From assembly GCF_050947875.1 (NCBI RefSeq), contig NC_134569.1, positions 15,083,131 through 15,147,130 on the forward strand: a stretch of DNA of 64,000 bases, given 5' to 3'. This DNA is from Dermacentor variabilis (Eukaryota; Arthropoda; Arachnida; Ixodida; Ixodidae). The notes beneath the pieces are model-generated. The model was not told the DNA's origin, did not search any database, and saw only the letters and a list, made by a program, of their open reading frames with translations. This document shows positions 57,501 to 58,475 of the stretch, one piece after another. Numbering within the stretch: position 1 is the stretch's first letter; each line of letters begins with the position of its first letter. Both the position numbers and the translations under genes were made by a program.

Positions 57501-58475
57501 CCATAGCCACAAAGCTACCACGGCGTGCACAGAAATGTTAATTTGACATCTGACCATAATGTTTCCGTAGTGTCACATAGACCCTACGATGGGCTTTAAT
57601 GCGGCTCTGCTGCTACATGCATTGTCCACACTCGACACGGTGCAAAGGTCCAAACGAGTTTCTCGTGCACTCGCCTTTTCTCTCTGCCACGCTCCTGTCA
57701 TGTATACACAAGCTCTGAACACCCCACCCCTCCAACGTGGTGTGCCAGACTGCAACAACAGAAGTGGGAAAGTCAAAGGAAGAGGCAAAGAAAGCTTCGC
57801 CTTAGAACTTGTTTAGGGAAGCTTTCACAAAACCGCATGAGGTTGTATCTCAACAGCAAATAGTTTTGGGAGCCTTGCTATCCCTGAGACTTCTGCAGTG
57901 CCCAATTTGTTTCCACTTTCGAATGCTCTGGTTCCGTTCTCAGAAATCAGCTCCTGGTCAGGGCGGGTGCGGTTGTATAACGTTTTGAAGTTAAAAGATA
58001 ATGACCAGAGTCTGTTTCTTGAGCTGTGGCACGCCTCCATCGAAGACGAAGACAGGCTTGACTCCATAAAAAAGAAGCTTGCAGACTCGTTGAAGTAAAC
58101 CCAACAGGTGAGCGTTGGCCAAGGGGCTGCCTTGGGCATCGCGGAAGCCTTTGACGGCCTGATGAAGCCACAAGCTGACGTCTACAGTGAAAATGTACAC
58201 CGTCAAGGTACACTCACGCTGAATCGCTTCGATTAACTTTGTTCCATGGTTGAAGCAAAATAAAAGAAAAAAAAAAGAAAGCTTTGATCTAAATGCTTTG
58301 ATGCTTTAATTGAGACGCTTTGAGAAGCTGCTTCGGCGTAAGCATGCGGAAATCAAAGCAAGCGCTACCCGGAAAACAAAAGGATACCAACGGCGAGAAC
58401 TTTGTTCTCGAGCGTTTCGAGGGCAATCGGCCTCCCCGCAGGTTCTAGCACCTGCCATAGGCCGTGAACACCCAT
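9444..58475 (-). CDS. ERCC5: XPG / ERCC5 DNA-repair endonuclease (complete, 12 coding exons)
   Basis: XPG is the FEN1-family nuclease that makes the 3' incision in nucleotide excision repair and stabilises TFIIH. On the minus strand the exons are 58475-58388, 58181-58006, 56780-56611, 52791-52623, 51485-51260, 32446-31539, 30041-29940, 28032-27819, 17380-17233, 15013-14825, 12993-12903 and 9599-9444. All phases join and give 878 residues (human 1,186). The N-nuclease region spans residues 1-~95 with D30 and D77. A long acidic spacer spans ~140-580. The I-nuclease region spans ~614-760 with E629, E631, D650, D652 and D701. A PIP box (Q827-TRMDQYL) and a short basic tail follow. All seven catalytic acidic residues are present. 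The protein is shorter than human mainly in the spacer and C-terminus. Introns make up about 95% of the gene and are packed with transposons. Introns 1 and 10 look U12-type, and intron 11 is GC-AG. Confidence 0.95.
11078..11178. repeat. Perfect 46-bp-arm hairpin repeat
   Basis: Arms 11078-11123 and 11133-11178 are near-perfect reverse complements around the 9-bp loop CGAGCGCTT. Just outside the left arm is GTTGGGCTAGTTGGTGCAT, a phrase that recurs next to other hairpins in the window (18851, 28600 reversed, 52283). It looks like one member of a short foldback family. Confidence 0.85.
11624..12520. mobile_element. pogo/Tigger-like TIR element, non-autonomous
   Basis: It is flanked by TA on both sides (11622-11623, 12521-12522). 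Ends match CAGTTAA-ACC/ATG-TCGATATAA-GAA, the pattern of pogo/Tigger-type terminal repeats. The inside has a GC-rich block (about 11990-12360) with no transposase I can recognise. Confidence 0.7.
12903..12993 (-). CDS. ERCC5: XPG exon 11
   Basis: Encodes (T)[18 protein letters not shown] then [12 protein letters not shown], aligning with human [21 protein letters not shown]. The exon starts after an AC dinucleotide rather than AG (U12 acceptor) and ends at a GC donor, so both of its splice sites are non-canonical. Confidence 0.9.
13208..13555 (+). mobile_element. Probable LTR fragment (plus strand)
   Basis: Ends in CACCACGTGACA and carries CCCAATAAAAGTTAG about 60 bp upstream, the usual poly(A) signal and end of an LTR R-U5 region. 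The left boundary is uncertain (the sequence begins like GGGTGACCACG). No matching internal region is present, so it is a truncated or solo LTR directly abutting the RTE fragment. Confidence 0.5.
13605..14555 (+). pseudogene. RTE-type LINE fragment (reverse transcriptase)
   Basis: The broken frame encodes [60 protein letters not shown] and [15 protein letters not shown] in order, the RT core of an RTE-clade LINE. The catalytic FADD is changed to FADI. A stop interrupts the frame near 13893. It is truncated at both ends. The 3' end is cut where the hairpin repeat starts. A longer relative is at 53215-55400. Confidence 0.82.
14553..14679. repeat. 60-bp-arm hairpin repeat
   Basis: Arms 14553-14612 and 14620-14679 are reverse complements with very few mismatches, around the loop TTCGCAT. 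The arm contains AGTGGATGAAAAAACAACTT and GGTGGGGAAC. It interrupts the 3' part of the RTE fragment, so it inserted or arose later. Confidence 0.85.
14763..14790. repeat. 28-bp perfect palindrome near the U12 donor
   Basis: A perfect inverted repeat centred on ATATATAT with GATATGACT-type arms. It lies 34 nt inside intron 10 from the AT-AC donor on the transcribed strand, so the nascent RNA could form a stem there. Confidence 0.85.
14825..15013 (-). CDS. ERCC5: XPG exon 10
   Basis: Encodes (R)[36 protein letters not shown] and [20 protein letters not shown], aligning with human [36 protein letters not shown]. The acceptor is CCTCACAG. It ends in phase 2 at the AT-AC donor. Confidence 0.94.
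15014..17232 (-). other. XPG intron 9
   Basis: A GT-AG intron (GTTAGT ... CTCACAG). It is AT-rich with a Tigger-like MITE at 15959-16537 and homopolymer runs near 15690 and 16880. No other gene is seen. Confidence 0.7.
15959..16537. mobile_element. pogo/Tigger-like MITE
   Basis: It is flanked by TA (15957-15958, 16538-16539). The ends CAGTGTACTCC-GATAAATGAAACT and (reverse complement) CAGCTGACTACACTTAAACGGAACT are diverged copies of one terminal repeat. It has no coding capacity. Confidence 0.62.
17233..17380 (-). CDS. ERCC5: XPG exon 9
   Basis: Encodes (G)[20 protein letters not shown] then [18 protein letters not shown] and SLLEEF. This is the helix-hairpin-helix region that follows the GSDYT catalytic aspartate (D701). 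It aligns with human [21 protein letters not shown]. Acceptor CTTGCCAG, donor CG|GTTAGT. Confidence 0.96.
18880..19343 (-). mobile_element. Penelope-like element, 3' portion of minus copy
   Basis: On the minus strand this continues the GIY-YIG domain broken at 26303: [20 protein letters not shown], then [20 protein letters not shown], and the non-coding tail down to ATTGTGCGCTGGAACAATG. Compared with the plus copy (26625-27590) it lacks about 32 codons in the middle. The break at the right is the Ruka insertion. Confidence 0.78.
19344..19355. repeat. Ruka target-site duplication, left
   Basis: ATGCTCTAGCAA, repeated exactly at 26291-26302 on the other side of the composite insertion. Confidence 0.8.
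19356..19501 (-). mobile_element. Ruka SINE, tail-side part (split by LTR element)
   Basis: Contains the Ruka body GGGGTTTTAAGTGCCAAAAC, GAGGCACGCCGTAGTGGAGG and TTCTTTAACGTGCACCTAAA. The TAATAATAATATTT tail is at the left, so the SINE is in minus orientation. It stops at GCATTTCGCCC where the LTR begins and resumes at 26242 with GCCCCCATCGGAATGCGG. Confidence 0.85.
19502..20230 (+). repeat. 5' LTR of the Gmr1-like element
   Basis: Starts TGTTGCG and ends AAACA. The U3 has two tandem blocks: a 28-bp CCCGAAACAGGCGATGCC-type repeat (two copies, ~19668-19742) and a ~36-bp CAGCGCCACGACAGGGTGCT-type repeat (2.3 copies, ~19777-19857). TATAAAA at 19933 is the likely promoter and AATAAA at 20051 the likely poly(A) signal. 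Open frames within the LTR come from its GC-rich repeats and are not genes. Confidence 0.92.
20231..20584 (+). promoter_or_regulatory. Leader with primer-binding site
   Basis: Two bases after the LTR comes TGGTTGGCAGCGGTGAGAT. Apart from one extra T and one substitution it is complementary to the 3' end of tRNA-Leu (…ATCTCACCGCTGCCA-CCA type). The second element in this window has the same site without the extra T. No long upstream frame is convincing. Confidence 0.65.
20585..25027 (+). CDS. Gag-Pol polyprotein with integrase before reverse transcriptase
   Basis: A single 1,480-residue frame from a good-context ATG (GCAGCCATGG). Residues 1-40 have two LRKPxLL repeats like a SAP domain; 41-97 are a charged coiled coil; ~110-275 are a SCAN-like capsid ([30 protein letters not shown]); the CX2CX4HX4C knuckle is at 340-353. 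A protease-like segment at ~375-460 has DSAAT (D394) where DTG/DSG is usual. The integrase runs ~625-975: H639/H646/C676/C679, catalytic D709, D768, E803, then a GPY/F-type module (WEGPARI, ~939). RT runs ~1070-1265 with YLDD (1213-1216), followed by RNase H with D1364, E1404/E1406, D1431 and D1474. Order and SCAN-like Gag match the Gmr1 group. All frames and catalytic residues look intact, so it may be active. Gag and Pol share one frame with no visible shift or stop. Confidence 0.93.
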   Translation: MDLKSLRKPKLLELARELGLDVSDKLRKPELLKAILELEAEDDELSECLETIEERETAKEKEERERKEQKEREQQERDRQHALEMKRLEVEMERARNGSQAHGAGERVLFKMTDLMRPFKLGEDIGLFLVNFERTCEKQGFSRETWPQRLLTLLPGEAADVVARLDREEAEDFDKVKSSLLKKYRLSAEAFRRKFRENEKGKSESYTEFAYRLMSNMQEWLKEEKAFGDHDKVLQCFGLEQFYSRLPENVRYWVLDRPDVSTVARAAELAEEFVTRRARGAKDGQKGEFGSKFERPKFTPMRLKGDTRSADASESSPTRRKETAAAKRRKRFEMRRAGVCYTCQKPGHFSAQCPETTPKVVFFSIGSTDENMKLLEPYMRDLLVNGKECRVLRDSAATMDVVHPSYVEPHMFTGECAWIKQAVEAHSVCLPVAKVLIEGPFGALETEAAVSSMLPPQYPYLFSNRSDHLLREKGLLFGEASVQALTRSKVRELAAKAVVAGPTLSNNEKGSEAQQADIPSTPELNKLESVTLKAPDTGEENPDAGKLEELSTDLLIAPTSDGLDRLLKVSRSALIAEQKKDGSLENVRCNVKEGIARKTARFVERGGVLYRKYLDRRGVEFDQLVVPQCYRQDLLRLSHGGSWSGHLGVKKTKDRLLQEYYWPGCFRDADHFVRTCDTCQRVGKPGDKSRAPLKLVPIITEPFRRLVIDTVGPLPVTATGYRHILTVICPATKFPEAVPLKELSSVEIVNALLSIFARVGFPAEIQSDQGTVFTSALTTTFLERCGVKLLHSSVYHPQSNSVEKLHSVMKRVLRALCFEHRTDWELCLPGVMFALRTAPHAATGFSPAELVYGRSLRSPLRMLRESWEGRGDDPVVVEYVLKLLERLRRAQELSGEAMTKAQQRAKVYYDRTARARRFEVGDEVMILRTSLNNKLDVQWEGPARIVQKLSDVNYVVSLPGKRKAQQVYHCNLLKPYRQREAVVCMMVNVPEELPVELPGLGSVTNREDTGQVISDLISKAPLSPEQKTELHQLLQEFQGLFSERPGRTSVLTHDIELTSPEPVRSKAYRVSPRQSDIMEAEVKKMLQLGVIEAGESDYTSPLILVEVPGKEPRPCVDYRRLNSITKDQIYPIPNIEERLEKVSSAQFISTLDLVRGYWQVPLTEEASRYAAFISPMGTFRPKVLSFGLKNAPYCFSSLMDKVLRGQQEFALPYLDDVAIFSASWSEHMTHLRAVLTRLREAGLTVKAPKCQLAQAEVVYLGHVIGQGRRRPSEIKVAAVRDFPQPRTKTDIRSFLGVAGYYQRYIPRYSDIAAPLTDALRKTEPQTVVWDESKERAFSALKSALTSQPVLRSPDYTKGFIVQCDASERGMGVVLCQRENGKVEHPVLYASRKLSSREQAYSATEKECACLVWAVQKLSCYLAGSRFIIETDHCPLQWLQTISPKNGRLLRWSLALQQYSFEVRYKKGSLNGNADGLSRSP
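25028..25513 (+). promoter_or_regulatory. 3' untranslated part of the Gmr1-like element, with TATA-like box
   Basis: 486 bp between the Pol stop and the 3' LTR. It contains GGTATAAAAAGGGG at about 25204, a strong TATA-like match, followed by an open frame running into the LTR. It may be an internal promoter or the remains of an older LTR. The last bases before the LTR (CGGCGGGGCGGTC) serve as polypurine tract. Confidence 0.45.
25514..26241 (+). repeat. 3' LTR of the Gmr1-like element
   Basis: 728 bp, the same as the 5' LTR through TATA, poly(A) signal and both tandem blocks. The only difference I noticed is GATCCAAACA versus GATCCGAAACA at the end. Followed by the GCCC target duplication. 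Confidence 0.92.
26242..26290 (-). mobile_element. Ruka SINE, head-side part
   Basis: Continues Ruka after the LTR insertion: CATCGGAATGCGGCTGCCGT and CCGGGATTCGATCCCGCGAC. On the minus strand GGGATCGAATCCC is a pol III B-box-like element. The A-box part is missing, so the SINE was 5'-truncated when it inserted. Confidence 0.85.
26291..26302. repeat. Ruka target-site duplication, right
   Basis: ATGCTCTAGCAA, identical to 19344-19355. Confidence 0.8.
26303..26620 (-). mobile_element. Penelope-like element, GIY-YIG half of minus copy
   Basis: The minus strand encodes [16 protein letters not shown], a basic linker ([14 protein letters not shown]) and [20 protein letters not shown] followed by [11 protein letters not shown]. 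This is a GIY-YIG nuclease start. It is interrupted by Ruka inside the domain and continues at 19343. Its 5' end faces the plus copy at 26625. Confidence 0.82.
26625..27590 (+). mobile_element. Penelope-like element, plus copy (5'-truncated)
   Basis: Encodes the end of the RT linker ([32 protein letters not shown]) and an almost complete GIY-YIG domain ([51 protein letters not shown]) up to a stop near 27227. The 3' tail has CTGATGA at 27382 and GAAA at 27406 and ends around TCAATTGTGCGCTGGATCAA. Two stops occur near the 5' end. It is the mirror of the minus copy across a junction at about 26622. Confidence 0.82.
27819..28032 (-). CDS. ERCC5: XPG exon 8 (I-nuclease catalytic core)
   Basis: Encodes [40 protein letters not shown] and RDLSSQF. 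EAEAQ (E629, E631) and DDSD (D650, D652) supply the metal-binding acids of the FEN1/XPG family. Acceptor TGTTTTGCTGCAG, donor G|GTGTGT. Confidence 0.97.
28033..29939 (-). other. XPG intron 7
   Basis: A GT-AG intron. It contains an imperfect hairpin around 28525-28605 with the reversed GGGCTAGTTGGTTCAT phrase beside it, and a TTAA-flanked element at 28852-29737. The rest is unassigned. Confidence 0.7.
28852..29737. mobile_element. piggyBac-like MITE with TTAA target duplication
   Basis: Flanked by TTAA at 28848-28851 and 29738-29741. The ends are CCCTTTGAGGGTC and (reverse complement) CCCTTTGAGTGTC, matching the CCCTTTG-type termini of piggyBac relatives. No transposase is present. Confidence 0.8.
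29940..30041 (-). CDS. ERCC5: XPG exon 7
   Basis: Encodes 34 residues, [20 protein letters not shown] then [14 protein letters not shown], a charged helix just before the I-nuclease region. It aligns with human [23 protein letters not shown]. Phase 0 at both ends; acceptor TTTCAATGCAG, donor CAG|GTGTGC. Confidence 0.9.
30042..31538 (-). other. XPG intron 6
   Basis: A GT-AG intron (GTGAGG ... AATGCAG). It holds a TTAA-flanked element at 30164-30862. No gene otherwise. Confidence 0.7.
30164..30862. mobile_element. TTAA-flanked MITE, family A copy 1
   Basis: TTAA at 30160-30163 and 30863-30866. The ends are CAGGGAGCTTTAGCTTGGG and (reverse complement) GAGGAAGCTTTAGCTCGGG. Two relatives in the window (34211-34925 and 49460-50180) share internal text such as GCAGAAATGCTTT and CAATGAAATTT in opposite orientation to this one. 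Confidence 0.78.
31539..32446 (-). CDS. ERCC5: XPG exon 6 (acidic spacer, UIM and SIM-like motifs)
   Basis: The largest exon, residues 277-579, is a disordered Ser/Glu-rich spacer. In human XPG this region binds TFIIH and is poorly conserved. Motifs seen: [12 protein letters not shown] (357-368), like a SUMO-interacting motif; a 20-residue tandem repeat with core [11 protein letters not shown] twice (467-477, 487-497); and [15 protein letters not shown] (535-549), a full match to the ubiquitin-interacting-motif pattern. Acceptor TATCTTTGCAG, donor GAG|GTGAGG. Phases agree with exons 5 and 7. Motif function is inferred. Confidence 0.9.
31779..31898 (-). repeat. ERCC5: 60-bp tandem duplication inside XPG exon 6
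   Basis: Two 60-bp units, almost identical for about 55 bp (CAATTTGAGGCAGAACCATT and onward on the plus strand). They are in frame and add 20 residues. The few differences change residues next to the [11 protein letters not shown] core. Confidence 0.9.
34211..34925. mobile_element. TTAA MITE, family A copy 2
   Basis: Left end GAAAGCTTTAGCTCAAGG, right end GCGCTAAAGCTTCCTC followed by TTAA (34926-34929). The left TTAA has been lost. The interior matches 49460-50180. Confidence 0.72.
34930..35430. mobile_element. TTAA MITE, family B
   Basis: Between TTAA 34926-34929 and TTAA 35431-35434. The ends are AGGAATGCTGATATGACAT and (reverse complement) AGGAGTACTGACATGACAT. It shares its left TTAA with the right end of family A copy 2, so one of the two inserted at the edge of the other. 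Confidence 0.78.
35774..35862 (-). mobile_element. tRNA-derived SINE fragment
   Basis: On the minus strand TGGTTAGAGCTGG (A-box-like) is followed by GAGGTTCGAATCCCGCGACAG (perfect B box). There is no cloverleaf of a functional tRNA, so this is a SINE head or tRNA relic. Confidence 0.55.
36180..37513 (-). mobile_element. mariner transposon, inactivated
   Basis: Flanked by TA (36178-36179, 37514-37515). The terminal repeats read CGAGGGTTGATC-AGA-ATA-GGTTCCC. A broken minus-strand transposase frame has the helix-turn-helix and DD34D-type domains: [17 protein letters not shown] (first Asp changed to His), [10 protein letters not shown] (second Asp changed to Asn) and [12 protein letters not shown] (third Asp kept). 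At least one frameshift lies near 36660-36850. It sits in a LINE fragment. Confidence 0.87.
37516..37687 (+). pseudogene. LINE ORF2 C-terminal fragment, part 1
   Basis: Encodes [20 protein letters not shown] then [11 protein letters not shown] and NCLLCDVP, the cysteine-containing C-terminal segment common in arthropod non-LTR retrotransposons. It is split from part 2 (38224-38500) by a probable LTR. I cannot assign the clade. Confidence 0.5.
37688..38223 (-). mobile_element. Probable solo LTR inserted in the LINE fragment
   Basis: A GC-rich 536-bp block bounded by TGTAGAGTCTCTCAC and GTGAGAGTCGCGCA (TG…CA with a short inverted repeat). The minus strand has GGTGCAATAAATGCCC, a poly(A) signal. 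The LINE frame resumes on the other side. No clean target duplication was found, so confidence is moderate. Confidence 0.5.
38224..38500 (+). pseudogene. LINE ORF2 C-terminal fragment, part 2
   Basis: Encodes QRTLHKDFD, stop, [28 protein letters not shown] and [16 protein letters not shown], continuing the LINE C-terminus of 37516-37687. AATAAAAAGG near 38534 may be its poly(A) signal. Confidence 0.5.
38694..39140. repeat. Degenerate ~125-bp tandem repeat, about 3.5 units, with poly-G
   Basis: Units recur with CCA-CAACTAG/CAAGCTC-CTC--ATGATCGCC, then TTGATGATGATTATAATTTCCA, then GGCACATACCCA, then GGCCAAGAAGTA-GTACAT. A 17-nt G run lies at about 38779. A single further fragment is at 40640-40680. 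Confidence 0.65.
41490..41600 (-). mobile_element. Ruka-like SINE head fragment
   Basis: On the minus strand GTGGCCTCAGTGGCTACACC and AAGCACAAGGTCGCAAGTTC correspond to the tRNA-related head of Ruka. The body is missing. Confidence 0.45.
43196..43867 (-). repeat. 3' LTR of the deleted Gmr1-like element
   Basis: On the plus strand it starts TGTTACGAC and ends GGCACAACA, 672 bp. It contains CTTATAAAG at ~43500 (TATA-like on either strand). It has 16 bp (AAAGGTCCAATCAGCG region) absent from the other LTR. Confidence 0.9.
43868..44430 (-). other. 3' UTR of the deleted Gmr1-like element
   Basis: Non-coding. The minus-strand end next to the LTR is GATGGCGGGGATGC, matching the purine-rich tract of the intact copy (GGCGGGG). 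The Pol deletion junction lies at about 44430. Confidence 0.6.
44431..44919 (-). pseudogene. Truncated Pol remnant (protease-integrase linker)
   Basis: Continues the Gag-protease frame after an in-frame stop. It encodes a variable linker then [20 protein letters not shown] and [12 protein letters not shown], matching residues ~600-632 of the intact element. It stops before the integrase zinc site, where the internal deletion begins. Confidence 0.8.
44971..46342 (-). pseudogene. Gag-protease of the deleted Gmr1-like element
   Basis: The likely ATG is at 46342 ([17 protein letters not shown]). The reading frame shifts soon after, within the SAP-like start. The main open frame (46305-44971) then has a charged coiled coil, a SCAN-like capsid ([30 protein letters not shown]), two knuckles ([14 protein letters not shown] and [14 protein letters not shown]) and a protease-like region with DSAAT. 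It ends at a TGA where the intact copy has serine (after PYLF). The second knuckle is a duplication relative to the intact element. Confidence 0.88.
46643..47298 (-). repeat. 5' LTR of the deleted Gmr1-like element
   Basis: 656 bp, TGTTACGAC…GGCACAACA on the plus strand, followed by the TGGG target duplication. Confidence 0.9.
47660..48949 (+). mobile_element. mariner transposon, inactivated
   Basis: TA at 47658-47659 and 48950-48951. The terminal repeats are CCAGGGCGAGTCAAAGGAAA and CGAGGGCGAGTCAAATGAAA, continuing GTGAGCC. A broken plus-strand transposase shows [20 protein letters not shown], then [37 protein letters not shown] (first Asp changed to Tyr), [11 protein letters not shown] (second Asp changed to Glu) and [13 protein letters not shown]. 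Frameshifts separate the parts. It is a different subfamily from 36180-37513. Confidence 0.88.
49460..50180. mobile_element. TTAA MITE, family A copy 3
   Basis: TTAA at 49456-49459 and 50181-50184. The right end is CCCGAGCTAAAGCTTCCTA. The interior matches 34211-34925 in the same orientation. It lies just inside the right end of the hAT-like element. Confidence 0.75.
51260..51485 (-). CDS. ERCC5: XPG exon 5
   Basis: Encodes [40 protein letters not shown] and [11 protein letters not shown], aligning with human DDFSQYQLKGLLKKNYLNQ and RRVVSEDTSHYILIK. Acceptor TGTTGTTCCCAG. Two donors keep the frame: GTATGT (exon end 51260, preferred for +5 G) and GTGATG (exon end 51269), a three-residue difference. 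Confidence 0.88.
51486..52622 (-). other. XPG intron 4
   Basis: A GT-AG intron (GTAGGT … TTCCCAG). It contains an imperfect hairpin repeat at 52305-52426. No gene otherwise. Confidence 0.65.
52305..52426. repeat. Imperfect ~60-bp-arm hairpin repeat
   Basis: GTAGTATCATTGAGTGGAAA… pairs with …TTTCCACTCAACGACCCTAC; the centre is GGCGCTCAATGAGCG. GTTGGGCCAGTTGGTGCGTCAT precedes it, the same phrase as beside the hairpin at 11078. Confidence 0.72.
52623..52791 (-). CDS. ERCC5: XPG exon 4
   Basis: Encodes (K)[40 protein letters not shown] and [10 protein letters not shown], aligning with human [20 protein letters not shown]. Acceptor GCTATTCAG, donor GAG|GTAGGT. Confidence 0.92.
52845..53010 (-). 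mobile_element. RTE LINE 3'-end fragment (minus)
   Basis: The reverse complement of GAAATTAGGAAATTTGCAGG … GTAATTGGA … CTGCAGTGGGCATAAAT matches the 3' end of the plus RTE at 55280-55380. Confidence 0.65.
53215..55400 (+). pseudogene. RTE-type LINE, 5'-truncated, decayed
   Basis: Starts in the end of the endonuclease domain ([20 protein letters not shown]), then [66 protein letters not shown] and [13 protein letters not shown]. Then come the C-terminal region (WAGHVMR) and 3' tail with CTGCAGTGGACATAA and (GAT)n. FADD is intact here, but several stops and frameshifts break the frame, and a short local duplication (GTAGGCATTTGATTCA) sits near 54330. Confidence 0.88.
55402..55933 (-). pseudogene. 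RTE endonuclease (5' part), inverted
   Basis: The minus strand encodes [53 protein letters not shown] and [15 protein letters not shown], the AP-endonuclease domain of an RTE element. It abuts the 3' end of the plus copy and lacks the segment joining to RVKCSDH. Its 5' UTR is duplicated head-to-head at 55937-56060. Confidence 0.78.
55937..56060 (+). repeat. Inverted duplicate of RTE 5' UTR
   Basis: An imperfect reverse complement of 55812-55930 (CCATCAGCGTCAAGTCACAA, CCATTCCAAACATTTGGCTT and more), giving a ~250-bp palindrome centred near 55935. Confidence 0.75.
56611..56780 (-). CDS. ERCC5: XPG exon 3
   Basis: Encodes [20 protein letters not shown], the basic helix after the N-nuclease region, then [20 protein letters not shown]. 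It aligns with human [16 protein letters not shown]. Acceptor AATCCTGCAG, donor AA|GTATGT, ending in phase 2. Confidence 0.94.
56781..58005 (-). other. XPG intron 2
   Basis: The donor CTG|GTCATT is weak but is the only one before the stop that keeps the frame. It contains a Ruka copy at 57311-57530. The rest is unassigned. Confidence 0.65.
57311..57530 (-). mobile_element. Ruka SINE, old copy
   Basis: Diverged Ruka: GGGGCTGTACATGCCAAAAT, GAGGCATGCCGTAGTGGCGA, TTCTTCAACGTGTCCCTAAA and GTCGAAATGTGGCTGCCGCA. On the minus strand it has an A-box-like GTGGTAGCTTTGTGGCTATG and a B-box-like GGGTTTGATCCC, so the pol III head is complete here. Not split. Confidence 0.82.
58006..58181 (-). CDS. ERCC5: XPG exon 2 (N-nuclease region)
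   Basis: Encodes (D)[39 protein letters not shown] and [16 protein letters not shown]30 (split over the junction) and D77 are catalytic. It aligns with human VDISIWLNQALKGVRD and PIFVFDGDAPLLKKQTL. Confidence 0.97.
58182..58387 (-). other. XPG intron 1, U12-type GT-AG candidate
   Basis: A 206-bp intron with donor G|GTATCCTTTT, an exact U12 5' splice site, and ACCTTGACGG about 21 nt before the CTGTAG acceptor (branch consensus TTCCTTRAY). The phase-1 join restores KVLAVDVSLW. Confidence 0.82.
58388..58475 (-). CDS. ERCC5: XPG exon 1 (start)
   Basis: Encodes [20 protein letters not shown] then TLENKVLAV and the first base of D30, aligning with human [20 protein letters not shown]. The ATG at 58475 sits in TGGCAATGGG. 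Residue spacing to D30 equals human, fixing the start. Confidence 0.96.
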
